DNA of 64,000 bases, from contig OZ025799.1 of assembly GCA_964019425.1 (NCBI GenBank), forward strand, positions 62,001 through 126,000, given 5' to 3'. The notes beneath the pieces were generated by a model, which worked only from the letters and a program-made list of their open reading frames with translations, ran no database searches and was not told the DNA's origin. The position numbers and the translations under genes are program-made. The stretch is from Flectonema sp. DT1601 (taxonomy: Eukaryota > Euglenozoa > Diplonemea > Diplonemida > Diplonemidae). This document shows, one piece after another, positions 20,301 to 30,265 of this stretch. Each line of letters starts with the position of its first letter. Position 1 is the first letter of the stretch.

Positions 20301-22533
20301 CAGCCGTACCTAACATGTACTGACGACTTGATTGTTCTTCGAATGACGTCGATGACGGAGCTGTCCATGATAAAGTATGAGATTTATTTAAAAGTTTATG
20401 ATAGTTCACGACAGACTCAGGTAACGCTCCACCACCTAGTCCTCTATAAAGTGTTAACTTTGATGGTTCTGGTGATGTAGTTGATGTTATGCACATTAAT
20501 AAACAAATTGTTTTTATCCATTTTCTAAGAGTTCTCGCTGATTCATCTGAACGGCTTCCAAGTGGACCCTGATCCCGACAACTACCACAAAGAGCAGCGT
20601 AAATAGATCCATTTCTCTTACTGTCATCGTTCAGATTAGTCCATCCCCAGTCAGTAAATTCTTTTTCATATTCTGAAATTGAGTCACTGTCGATGTCTGG
20701 TACGTCGATAAATCCCATGTCTCTATCAATATCTGAAGGTTTTTGTGTATAACTTCGAAGCACCACCAATTCAATTTCAGTTAAAGTCGGATACTCAGTA
20801 CAGTTGGAACTGCTTCCAGCTAACTGCGCACCAATCAAAGCTAAACTCACAAAAGGATCTTCCCCTGGCGGCACAACTAAGTTATCACAAAGTTCGTCTA
20901 AAACAGTTCCGTGTTTTGTGTTATAAAGAGCCATCAGTCGGTGAGCAAATAAATCTAAATCAGTTCTGTTTACCATCTTTACATTGCGAGGATCATTATT
21001 ATTTAATGAATATTGTGTGATATCACCGTCTTGGAGGGCTCTGTCGGTATTTAATTTTGACGACCTCATCGAAACTGTTTTTTGGGTTAAATTTTTAACT
21101 TTCTTCTTTTGAGAATGACTTGTGTTGACGAGTTTCTTTTTAATGACGGCGTGCTCACCGCGTTGTGTTTCTGCAACGAATTTGAAATCACCCCGAAAGT
21201 GAACATCTCCTACAGCTCCTTCAGTTGTGACATTCCAACCGTATTGAAAGTTTAAAACCTTGGCAGACACTTTGTCAAGTCGGAAACAGTTTTCTTCAGT
21301 GACTTCAATGCCGAGATGTTTCGTTGAATTATTTTCAAACCAAACTTTTAATTTTGTGTATATCAAATCACGGTGTTCCTTCGATTGTGAATTTGGTTTC
21401 TTCTTACGATTGCGGCTCTGCTTGAACTTCGCTGCCGCAAGGGCAACACCTCTCATTGCAGTAGCAGCGGAAAGTGATCTCCTTCTCCCTCCAGCTGGTG
21501 TTCTCGGGGAATCAGGTGAAACATCATTTTCAGGATTACTTCTTAAAATAGTATCCGAAACTGTTCTTGCGAAAGACGCTCTACGAGATCTGTTTTTCGG
21601 AGAAGTTCCGCCGCTCTTCTTTTCATTTCCGGCTGTTGATTGAAATCGAAGTTCCTTTTTGGGTTTTCGTTTCTTTTCAACGGCTTCTTTTTCTAATTTG
21701 TCTAAAGTAAGGTCAGGAATTGATTTAATTAAATAATAATCCATCGATAATGAGATTACTTCTTCTGGTGTTTGATATCCAACATTCATAGCATTGTACG
21801 TCTCATAGTCGGCTGACAGTTTTCGATGTCCTGGTTCTCTGATTTCGTTGTTTTCCTTTCCGTTTTCGGTTTCAGCATCACCGCAGTCAGTTTGTAGTGC
21901 ATCGGGTATCTCTTCTTCAGTTTCTGGATCGCAATTCTTCTCTTCTTCTGAGAGTGACGATTCAGAGATTCTGTCGTCACTGCTGTCGTTATTGACGACG
22001 GGGTCTTCTTCTACTTCAACCGCCACTGTCACCAGCTCTTCTATCGGAGGTGGAGAGTTAGTTCTTAATTTCTCCATCGAAGGAAGAGGAGATTGTAGAA
22101 GGGAATCTTCAAATCGCTGGACTTCTTCTTCAAAAGAAGTTTTATTACGACGTGGAGAAGGCTTTCGTATCGGACTTAGTTGGACAGAATTGTCGAGATC
22201 CGTAAAAGAATCGAACAATCTGACAGAAGTTGCACTACGAGGACTTGCTTCTATCGGAGATGAACTCGGAGGTATTTGCCAACCCAATAACGGATTTGGT
22301 GATAAAGCTTGGATGTGTTTTCTCCTCGTCGATTTCTCGTCTTTTCCAAAACTATTTTGTTTAGCTGCCTGTCTCCAAGGTTTCCTCTCGCTGTAGGTTT
22401 CTAACTCTCTCTTCGCACCCATCCGCAGACCTGTTGTTGATGATTCGCTCCGTTGTAATGAAATACCACTACTGTCGGATCTCTGAATTTGTTGATTTTC
22501 ATTTTTATTTTTCCCGACATGCCTGCGGTACAT
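17329..22533 (-). CDS. Large protein with NAD:arginine ADP-ribosyltransferase (ART) domain
   Basis: The 1734-aa frame is continuous. Residues about 690-800 show the R-S-E signature of arginine-specific mono-ADP-ribosyltransferases: Arg in LTLYRGLGGG (~695), the STS motif in SSTSFEEQ (~728) and the ExE motif in QYPAEAEILVPP (~778). These residues bind NAD and catalyse transfer to Arg in the family (PF01129-like). The catalytic residues look intact, so activity is plausible. N-terminal to it are the motif ALSPNPLLGW (residues ~70-80, shared with the 6973-8871 protein), a basic Ser-rich tract and a possible small domain (~400-470). C-terminal are an acidic tract (~1110), then a long Ser-Pro-Arg region with many SPLSPR-type motifs, probable phosphosites. 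The last 40 residues include a hydrophobic stretch (VVTLLLISFSIINVF), possibly a tail anchor or read-through of an unrecognised intron. It has no signal peptide, so it is probably intracellular. Confidence 0.85.
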   Translation of the reverse strand: MYRRHVGKNKNENQQIQRSDSSGISLQRSESSTTGLRMGAKRELETYSERKPWRQAAKQNSFGKDEKSTRRKHIQALSPNPLLGWQIPPSSSPIEASPRSATSVRLFDSFTDLDNSVQLSPIRKPSPRRNKTSFEEEVQRFEDSLLQSPLPSMEKLRTNSPPPIEELVTVAVEVEEDPVVNNDSSDDRISESSLSEEEKNCDPETEEEIPDALQTDCGDAETENGKENNEIREPGHRKLSADYETYNAMNVGYQTPEEVISLSMDYYLIKSIPDLTLDKLEKEAVEKKRKPKKELRFQSTAGNEKKSGGTSPKNRSRRASFARTVSDTILRSNPENDVSPDSPRTPAGGRRRSLSAATAMRGVALAAAKFKQSRNRKKKPNSQSKEHRDLIYTKLKVWFENNSTKHLGIEVTEENCFRLDKVSAKVLNFQYGWNVTTEGAVGDVHFRGDFKFVAETQRGEHAVIKKKLVNTSHSQKKKVKNLTQKTVSMRSSKLNTDRALQDGDITQYSLNNNDPRNVKMVNRTDLDLFAHRLMALYNTKHGTVLDELCDNLVVPPGEDPFVSLALIGAQLAGSSSNCTEYPTLTEIELVVLRSYTQKPSDIDRDMGFIDVPDIDSDSISEYEKEFTDWGWTNLNDDSKRNGSIYAALCGSCRDQGPLGSRSDESARTLRKWIKTICLLMCITSTTSPEPSKLTLYRGLGGGALPESVVNYHKLLNKSHTLSWTAPSSTSFEEQSSRQYMLGTAVNSVSKPNDEKPGTIMFTISKGIGLNLQTISQYPAEAEILVPPLTMFGINSVERDAANPFKCGLNIDMTCIGPLGENSIDGIPHLKEFFEKVKREAKEASKSLRKTAIQLNCTTPLLSEERRTSVFDTEPEFTFDDEDSEYSNTVCTHYEFNITDPKSFIENELRFIKNQRDEDSDDNSNATEPVATPDEVQEQQSESVFENGISLSDYKLPLTVTRCNTIDNDGSVSTSDAATEPILSDTHVDDSKFSNASFSDSQSEILLRESVSEFPDSCQADVIYSSRRREKISKTKDQQQHQHHETVAVTSHDSDEVLNSDEQHQREDQIIASAFRYEGEKTREANRKRRSNINTDGDDDDNDDYNNGESDDEDEEYEESIYSDCSIDSEYSDHKVFTRRSEGQRTRPHIPLLAFPSSQMISLAKCESTATASSQGLTSTQSMANLANEDGGYDDRFSGRQQFQNSVPTGERLLHSLPTSLIPKVVRNNTAVVGAGRLVSTPIVSEGTPTTTNRLRSNKLFQQVPSRQVFESTKPPSLGNTAFKYNDVDIGDGDIGDGVLSAPLSPREPPLNAEVLTRKRLNTLTSPRAPRWKISEVSPRSLGVKKRHNKVAEFPSSPLSPRGMQSVVGLETSPVVVAAVPRITSPQITSPLMSARATSPLSPISTSSLLSPRVMSPLMSPRSSHHSEESNLRSYAPTRKKQLTSASSSQTASPHSRSGSPRHPQNRHPQNASPRHRTVSEKPGRRMESMAHRASPAALKLKKTKEPSSPKSDMSPEPTTPTAIAETITATATSPSKKQNTAAVLQTSIRRLQSIIIRNPGDTDLKEEFSRKLRDIRIQEEQLTPRSERSRPNTSRPHRKRYMTRTTAPPRLSKNARKRRRREAEKRLRERQQQIKIKNDQSNKSQQRKMSMKKITPSTLSDSVCVRVPPPSSVTTELVYKQHYHRPQQDDVSVNDNDMRGTKSVVTLLLISFSIINVFCTASESIRSLVVTTGG

Positions 22534-23809
22534 GTCGGTACCTGATTATTGAAATATAATTTTACGATTTCCTCATTGTTATCTAAAAGATAAAACAAGA
22601 ACTACACCATCATCACGTTGATACCTGTTAAATTATAAACAATCAACGAAGAAGAACATATGAATTCCCTGCTAGTGGTGGTTAGCCCATTAAATGCTAA
22701 GAAGTTATAAATTTGTTAAGGACGGAAAATGATCGCAGGAATTAATTACGACAACATGACTAAAAGTTGAGATATCCCCACCTTCAGTTGTTTATTTTTC
22801 CTTCTCTGAGATAGTCACTTGTTGACAACAATACATGTCCTGGTTACGAATTGCTTTTACAATAGAAAGGGGTTGGGGAAAAAAAAAACTAAATTAATTT
22901 CATTATTTTTTTATTTAAACGAAAGTCCAGGAGCTTGAGGAAAAGTTCACATTCGACACCAAACACTTTGATTACGATAAGAGAGGGTGACAAAAATCTG
23001 AAAACTTTATATTAAAATAGTTCTTATTAAGTCATTTAACAAAAAGTATTGTACCGCCTTATAATACAATACGCATATAATAAGAGAGAATGAGATGGTC
23101 GAAACGTTAACGCTTTTGTCGATATTTCTTTCTAATTTAATGTTATGTTTTTAGGTTATTTTAATTATTTTTATTTTACTTTAACAGAGAGGAATTTAGA
23201 AAATCAAAAATGTACAAAATTGTGTCAGTGTTTAAGAAGACAAAAAAGTTTATAAAAAAATAAGAATTGCATAAGAAAAACACAACAGATAAAAACACTC
23301 CCTAAAAAAAAGAAAAAATAATAAAAAATATAAAAAACAATTCCACTACACCAATCACCATCTCGTGGTGTAAATGAAACGTTAGTGTAAGTGGCGCTGT
23401 ATCCAAGGGGAAAACGTGGTGTGATGTTTTCCTTGAACACTTCGCTTGTAGAAATAAAAAAAATAAAAAAAACGATAATTCCAATTCACCTGAAGCTATA
23501 CAAAACTAACAGAGGCTGTTGAAGGTTGCGAGTAGCATTTTGATGCTACGCAGCAAACACCAAAAAAACGTAAGAAAAAGCTTCTCAAAGTCCTAAAAAG
23601 ACGGGTAAATATCACAGTGTACGGAGAAAGAAAACCTTTTTTCAAACAAGACAATAATAAACATTCCCTCTCCAATAGAGAGAAGACTAGTAAGTTGTCA
23701 AGTCGGAATCGATAGAGGAAATTAATGTGTTGGGAGAGGGGAAATTAGTATCTTTTTGAGGAATTAATACAAAAGACAGATCAGGATTGCTCAGACTATT
23801 CTTTACTAA
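22534..23809. other. Intercistronic region, no gene seen
   Basis: About 1.3 kb of AT-rich DNA. A T-rich tract ending TTTTAG at 22583-22601 (coding strand) and a CAG at about 22545 are candidate acceptors for the ART gene. Otherwise only A-runs and short Phe-rich frames are seen. Confidence 0.5.
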
Positions 23810-25695
23810 CTAAGTTGCTGGTGTTTCACTGCGAACTTCATCAGGCATAGGGCTGCTTGGCGGAGCTTCTGGACGCGGAGAAAGTGCGACACCCTTCCAT
23901 CCTCTCAGCCAAGCTGAAGGACTGTTTTTCTGTCTGCTTGGGTGCTCATCTCCAATTCCTGGAGCGAACTCTTTTTCAGAATCAAAATCACGAGGAGAGT
24001 GTCTAATAACATTCTGATTAACGAAAGGGTCAACACTAGCAACTCCAGGTCTTGGACTGTACTTTTGATCGTGAGCGTCCTCCCAACGCTTTTCTTCTTC
24101 TCCTTCTTCTTCATCGATGAGACGTTCTTCAAATGGCCAGTACCCTCTTCCGTGAGCCCAAACAAAGTACATTGAGACTCCCAAGATCACAATAAGAATA
24201 GAGAACTCAATTAAAGGTTCCTCTACGTTACCATACAAAAAGTAACTCGGTGACGTTATCCAAATTAATAAAAATCCGATACTCGAAATGACTAATGGAA
24301 TCGGATACAACGGAATTTGAAAGGGACGTTCTATTTCTGGATGGTTCTGTGTGGTGATGTGTTAGTTGTTTTGATTTGGTAAATGACTTTCACAAATATT
24401 TACAACAAACTGTTTGAAACACATACGAGTCTGTAAACCATCACACCGACACCTTGAAGGAAGAACTGACAGAGAACAAGCGAAGTTACCATCGCTGAAA
24501 TGAGGATTTCGAGGGGTGCCCAGCAACCGACAGTTGCAACACCTCCAACTGCGAAGAGAGAATAATCAGCAACACCTCTCTTTGTTGGATGTTCATGAGC
24601 CATCCATGACCAGAAATATCCAGACTTAGCAGCTGAGTATGGAATTTGAGAAAACCCAAGAAGTTGAGCAAAACACGATCCGAAAATAACAACCATGACG
24701 ATAATCGTAATTATAAATCCTAAAGGTTTTCCTCCAACTCTCTCTGAGAATGTAGACATGATATAAGTACTAGCTGAGTCACCAGTTTCAACAGATGTAA
24801 CAAACCCATCTGGTCCATCCCAAGGAACAACAGCAATGACTGCTAAGTAAACTAAAAAGAAGATAACAGTTACAACACAAGCAGTTGAAACACCAGCTCG
24901 AGGAATAACGTGACGGGGGTTCTGAACTTCATCTCCCATCTGGTTAGCGTCGTAGTATCCCGTGAAGTCATAAACTCCGATTCTCGCGGCACCAAAAAGA
25001 CCGTAAAAGAACAGAAAACTATCATCGTAAGCATTATCAGGTCCCAGGAAGTTCTCTGACTCAACATTCGAAAACCCGGCGAAGATAGTAAAAGCAATTG
25101 CGAGTACTGTGACCAGGCCGAGTACTTCTAAAAAGTTACCAACGTCTCTGATGTCATTGTACAGTAATCCAATTGAAATTAAAGAGAAAACTGTTCCTAA
25201 TCCAGAATGATGTAAAGGATGAGTCTGCCCATCAATGTATGATAAGTACTGAGCCATTGCAACAAAACCAGAGCTGACTTCAAGTGGTCCTGAGAATAGA
25301 AATTGAAACAAGAATAAGAATGACATCAGTCTACCCCATGTTTTACTTCCAAAACATTCTCTCAAATATACATATGAACCTCCAGAGTGTGGCATCATTG
25401 ATCCAAGTTCTGCCCAAGTGAATGAATCACAAACACATATCACACCTGCTACTAAGTAACCAAGCATTGCATGTGGTCCTGAAGGTTTCATTTCTGCTAA
25501 CACGAATGGAATCGTAATAAAAGGACCAGTTCCAAACATGTTCATCGTATTCGCAGCACATGCCTGAAGGAGTGTTAGTTTATGTTCTTCATGAGATCCA
25601 TTACTCTTAACACTTCCTTCATCACCTTCGTTACTTTCCCCATCAGGACAGGAGTCAATTGGAGGCACAATCTTATTAGATCCTTCTGTCGGCAT
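23810..25695 (-). CDS. Amino acid/polyamine permease, APC family, two exons
   Basis: Exon 1 (25695-24427) and exon 2 (24346-23810) join in phase 0 to give 601 aa. The polar N-terminus (~45 residues) is followed by about 12 hydrophobic segments. TM1 carries the unwound MFGTGPFITIPFV glycine motif typical of APC transporters, and the loop TWAELGSMMPHSGGSYVYLR is typical of LAT/polyamine-uptake relatives. The splice restores the segment YRLNHPEIERPFQIPLYPI. The ERPF…P motif before the last membrane segments is conserved in this superfamily, which supports the intron. The C-terminal ~90 residues are polar with SPR motifs. It likely imports amino acids or polyamines at a membrane. Substrate cannot be told from sequence. 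Confidence 0.9.
24347..24426 (-). other. Cis-intron, 80 nt, in permease gene
   Basis: Donor CTC|GTATGT; acceptor CATCACCACACAG; a CTAAC branch-like motif lies about 20 nt before the acceptor. Removing it restores the family-typical RPFQIPLYPI stretch. Confidence 0.85.
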
Positions 25696-25959
25696 ATTTG
25701 GTATGAAAAGTTATAACCTGTAGATGTGATAAATCTTCTCTACTAAAGTACTTCATCATCGTAGCGGTATTTCATTAAATCATTTGTTGTAGTTTTGTCA
25801 TGGAAAGGAAAACAAATAACGACGCAAAGTAACAAACTAATACCAAAGTAAATATTAACTCTGAGTACTTACGCATGGTAATGCATAGCACTAAAAGGTT
25901 TCGATTGACGAATAAGTATTACATCGCATTCTATTACATTAAAGAACTAAAACATGAGT

Positions 25960-28900
25960 TCAAGCCTCAGCAATGACGTACTCTCGTCGGTTACCACAGA
26001 CGCAACAATAACGAGCAAATGATTCACGAAATTCGAAGGAACACTTTCCGCAATTTGAAACCATCTCAGGTGAAGGATCGATATCAATATTTTCTATACA
26101 CTCAGGAACACAAGGACCGAAGTTATTATCGATTCCTGGAGTTAGTGGACAAGATCCAAATGGACTGGCTGGGTAGGAAACAAATGACATCGGACTACGT
26201 GGCTGTGAGATAAGGTCTGCTTGCGCACGTTGCTCTCGTATTTGTGCGAACTCTTCCGATCTCTCAGCCAAAGTTGACGGAAGAACTTCATAAAGAACTT
26301 TCTCGTGTCGAATTCCTTTCAATCGAATCTTTCCCAACGAAGTCGCAACGACATCACAGATCTGACGTCTGACTTCATCTGGAGAAGGATCGAGTGATAG
26401 CTCTTCGTAAGTTTCTGGTGAGATAACAATTTGACCTCCGAATCCATATCCTGATACTCTGGCTGCGAAGTTAACTGGAGGACCAAAGTAATCCATTCTC
26501 TGAGATGCTGGATCCTCACGACAAAGAGGTCGGCAGGTATGAATTCCCATTCGAACTCTAAGTCCTCTCCATCGATACATTCTATGTGAGTCTTCAATTA
26601 AGAAAACTGATTTCCCTCCGAGACCAGTAACAGAGTCTAATAAATCAGTGTCGTCATCTTCATACTCACTTTGAATATTAATCTCACTTTTGATTGCGGG
26701 AAACATTTCTAAAATTGGTTCAGGCCAGTCAACAATCATTAGAAGTACCTGACTCGCAAGACACCAATTTAAAGCGTCGACAGTGTGTGTGAAGGAAATC
26801 ATAAAAGAGTCTCCCTCAGTCTTTACTTCAAAACCACAAAATCGAAGTAATAATTTACGAAGGAGATTGTTGTGAAGTTCGAGAGCATTTTGCATTGCAA
26901 GAGGTTGGCGTTCCCAAATCTCTGTAGAAGACTGGACGTCAGTAAATACCAACGACAGGATTCCAGTTGGGGCTGCGATAACCATCGACATCGGGTTTAC
27001 TGAGGCAAACTGAATTGGAGCAAAAGTTAAATTTACGTTGTTTTGTCCAACGAATTTACCAGCCATGTCCCTCCAACTGTACACAGCTGATACGTACCAG
27101 TCATTATTTCTTCTTAAAATCCATTCACCATCATCAGATAGTGAAACAGAAATGTTTAAACAATTGAGTTCTCCGTCATCTCTACAACCTGCGGTCCGAC
27201 AAATGACTTCAGAATTTTCAGTAATGTAGTTAAGTGTGGCTACCTCATACCAGTAACTACCTCCTCTTATAATTAATATGTGATCTTTAGCACTGCTTAA
27301 TGCAGTTGTGTAAGGACTAGCATTATCACTATTTAAAACATGAAAGGAAAGCTCTGAGGTGTACTTCTCGTCACCCAACTCGTAATCTGCAAGTTGTTGT
27401 TTTGTTATATTCAGTTTATGAATTTCAATTGATGTTGTGGTTGCTACGGATATCATTGGAATCGTCACTCCAGTGGAGTTGTTTTTAATTAATTTCGATG
27501 AGATTCCAGTTGGAATACCACTTGGTGTAGTTAGTTGAATGGGGTAAAAAATATTTCCCAGAGAATGTGAAAAAACGATAACTCGATCAATACCTTCGTC
27601 ACTCTGAGATAAACAAACGAAGTTCCCGTTTCCAACGTTTGCTAATGATACTGGTTTACCGTTAACCCATTTTGTATTTGAGCGACAGTGTTTCATAACC
27701 CATTCTGGTTTATGAAAGTGTTTAGCATTGTCTAAGAATATTTTCCGATTCATCATTGTGTAGATTTGAATTCTAAATCGATTATCGTCGAATTGATCTT
27801 CACTCAGAAACCCAACAGACGATCCCCAAAAGTCTGGTGATATCACACAACACGAATTACACGAAGGTGGTTCAGCTGACTGTAAAAACAACGTTGGTGG
27901 GGTTAATACTTTTATTATCGGAGGGTTTACAATTAGATCAGGTTCAGGTGACTTTTTCTGATCCAACAATTCGATTGCGGGAGAACTCGAATTGTATTCC
28001 TCTACAACAGGTATTCTATATCTCTCTCTTGTTTTCATCTTAATTTCAAACAATCGACTTCTGTCACTCCCTTCTATGTTATTACAGTGATGTGATGTTT
28101 TTTTATTCCTAACTAACCAACTAGAAGCAGACACATCGATCGCCTCTTCAGAAGGAGATCTGGTGGCAAGCAGATTCGGTATTGGAAATAAGTTTTTACG
28201 AATCTTTTTGGAGGAAATATTATTCAAATTAATCGAAGGCGTCATTGTTTTGATTGTCTTTCCCAGAACTCGATGGATTTCATCATTTGCTTCCTCACTC
28301 GTTGTGGTTGCGGTTGGGGAACTCGTTGGTGTTAAAATCGGTCTTAAATTATGATCTGAAGATGTTTTTAGTATGTTCTCAATGACTAAATCTTCTGTAT
28401 GACTGCTCAATGGAGATAAGAATGTTTGTTTTAATTTTGAAATATCACTCTTATCACTCACTTGAGTTGAGGCTGACAGAACTGAGATCGACCCGTCAGA
28501 TCCGAAAATAACCTCAGACTTGAGATCCGATGAACCTTTCAAAACAGTGGTACTAAACCGAGAACACATAATCTCTGGGTGTGTTGATATAACGACAGGT
28601 CTGCTATTTCTTATTTCAATAACTCGTAGTCCATGAGGGTGAGCTGATAGTAAGTAAGGACAACCAGATCTACTTATTAATACTTTACTAAATATTTGAT
28701 AAGCTACACCAGTAGCAACACCATGACAACCTAAATAAAGAGGTATTCTACCCTCTGCTGTTGTTTGATAGTTTCTAATTGCTTCACACATCGTGCCGAA
28801 GGCACCGTTCTCAACAAATTGACTTTTCCTTGCGATTGTGAATGGAGTTTCTCGATTTTTATTTGCGACGTATAGATTCGCACCTTTCTTTAAAAATGTT

Positions 28901-29271
28901 TGAATCAATTCTGACTGAGTCCACTTTGCGTCAGACATTTGCGCAGCAAAGTGGAGGGCAGTCCAACCGCTTTCATTTGCGAGATTCAAAGAATTCGGGC
29001 GGCTAGCTGCGAGTCTTTTAACTTCCTGAACGTTTATTGGCAATTGAGTGAGAGAGTTACTGATGTCGGTATTTCCTAATTTCCCTCCGACGGGAGACGT
29101 GGTTTTCGTCAGATACTGAGATCTTCTATGTCTCGACCACAATACTGATCCCTTTCTCTTCATATTGGTTTGTACACTCGGCTTTTTTCTCTTTGGATCA
29201 AAAAACCCGCTTTCATTTTTTCCAAAGTCTCCAAAATACCCAGCGACATCCCTCGAGCATTGTCGTTCCAT
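25960..29271 (-). CDS. Ankyrin-repeat adenylyl cyclase, class III
   Basis: The 1103-aa protein has ankyrin repeats at about 95-170 (SGWTALHFAAQ, KKGANLYVANKNRETPF), a long middle region (~170-765) with beta-rich, propeller-like repeats, and a class III cyclase catalytic domain at about 770-1010. Visible catalytic elements are LVFTDVQSSTEIW (first metal Asp), FEVKTEGDSFM (adenine-contacting Lys and second metal Asp) and MDYFGPPVNFAARV (transition-state Asn and Arg). This specific wording (EVKTEGD, RMDYFGP, AARVSG) resembles fungal Cyr1-type cyclases and, more loosely, kinetoplastid cyclases. The C-terminus has a four-Cys zinc ribbon (CGKC … CCVC). It has no membrane segment, so it is probably a soluble enzyme making cAMP. 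Domain identity is firm; regulation by the ankyrin or zinc module is inferred. Confidence 0.92.
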   Translation of the reverse strand: MERQCSRDVAGYFGDFGKNESGFFDPKRKKPSVQTNMKRKGSVLWSRHRRSQYLTKTTSPVGGKLGNTDISNSLTQLPINVQEVKRLAASRPNSLNLANESGWTALHFAAQMSDAKWTQSELIQTFLKKGANLYVANKNRETPFTIARKSQFVENGAFGTMCEAIRNYQTTAEGRIPLYLGCHGVATGVAYQIFSKVLISRSGCPYLLSAHPHGLRVIEIRNSRPVVISTHPEIMCSRFSTTVLKGSSDLKSEVIFGSDGSISVLSASTQVSDKSDISKLKQTFLSPLSSHTEDLVIENILKTSSDHNLRPILTPTSSPTATTTSEEANDEIHRVLGKTIKTMTPSINLNNISSKKIRKNLFPIPNLLATRSPSEEAIDVSASSWLVRNKKTSHHCNNIEGSDRSRLFEIKMKTRERYRIPVVEEYNSSSPAIELLDQKKSPEPDLIVNPPIIKVLTPPTLFLQSAEPPSCNSCCVISPDFWGSSVGFLSEDQFDDNRFRIQIYTMMNRKIFLDNAKHFHKPEWVMKHCRSNTKWVNGKPVSLANVGNGNFVCLSQSDEGIDRVIVFSHSLGNIFYPIQLTTPSGIPTGISSKLIKNNSTGVTIPMISVATTTSIEIHKLNITKQQLADYELGDEKYTSELSFHVLNSDNASPYTTALSSAKDHILIIRGGSYWYEVATLNYITENSEVICRTAGCRDDGELNCLNISVSLSDDGEWILRRNNDWYVSAVYSWRDMAGKFVGQNNVNLTFAPIQFASVNPMSMVIAAPTGILSLVFTDVQSSTEIWERQPLAMQNALELHNNLLRKLLLRFCGFEVKTEGDSFMISFTHTVDALNWCLASQVLLMIVDWPEPILEMFPAIKSEINIQSEYEDDDTDLLDSVTGLGGKSVFLIEDSHRMYRWRGLRVRMGIHTCRPLCREDPASQRMDYFGPPVNFAARVSGYGFGGQIVISPETYEELSLDPSPDEVRRQICDVVATSLGKIRLKGIRHEKVLYEVLPSTLAERSEEFAQIREQRAQADLISQPRSPMSFVSYPASPFGSCPLTPGIDNNFGPCVPECIENIDIDPSPEMVSNCGKCSFEFRESFARYCCVCGNRREYVIAEA

Positions 29272-30265
29272 TCAACTCTCTAGCAGTTGTTTCTATTGCA
29301 TTGCTCGCATTTATTTAAGTTTTTGGAACTGCACGATGTGATTGTAAATAAATAAATCATTTCCCCACACATCAACCAGCAGTACATAACAACTGATTTT
29401 TTTTTTTTTTTTAAATGTTTTTTTAATAGATTTACTTCAATTCCAGTTATGGTTCAAAGGGGGAATGGTTTAATTATTGAGAAACGAAATAACTGCATCG
29501 CATCATAACACATGACGAGGGTTGTTAATATTACAGTAATGGGTTATTAGAAATAATGTTAGAAATAGTGACTCGGAAAAATAGTTTTTTTGGAAGACAG
29601 ACGAATTCACTTACAAAGTAGCGAAATATATTCATGCAAAGTATAGTACAATGCTGTACATCACAAGAAGTTTGCGTACTGCCAATTAATTGCACTTACA
29701 GCCCTCTTAATTTACTCACAACATAGCGATTACACATAAAAAGGGAAATTGCATTTATAGGTTACTGTAACAAAAAGAACAAATGGAAAAAATAATAATA
29801 ATAATGATGAGGGGAAAAATACCAAATCATATTATAAAAGAGATTGACGGCCACTACGCTTTTTAAATGAACAAGCTATGCAGAAGCAAAGCATTTCATT
29901 CAGAGATAGGACCCGTAAGTTAGTCATTTGGATAATAATAAAGCAAAGCCCCTTATCCTTTGATGCAGGAAACAGTCAGTAGTGAGATGAGGATAGAAGA
30001 ATCTAAAAAGACGAGAACAGTGAACAAGTCAAGAAATCAAAGTATCCGAAGGTAGTGAAGGTTTTCTACATTACCGGCATTGGATAGAAATATAATTTTC
30101 ACTACTCTGACGTGATCTGCAATTCATCATCAGATTCAGATGAGGTGTAAGAACTAAATCAAAAAAAAAAAAAAGGGAAAAGAAAAGAAAAACGTCCTGG
30201 CTGCACAATGTCATTATAGTTACCTCACGGCTGTGTTGGCTTTGCTTAACAGGACGGCGTGATGA
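29272..30265. other. Intercistronic region, no gene seen
   Basis: About 1 kb of AT-rich sequence with an A-run at about 30160-30175 and a T-run at 29398-29412. No supported coding or RNA feature. Confidence 0.5.

Noticed and set aside
21848-22396. A 182-codon plus-strand open frame
   Set aside because: Antisense to the N-terminal part of the ART gene, Ser-rich by complement, with no independent support.
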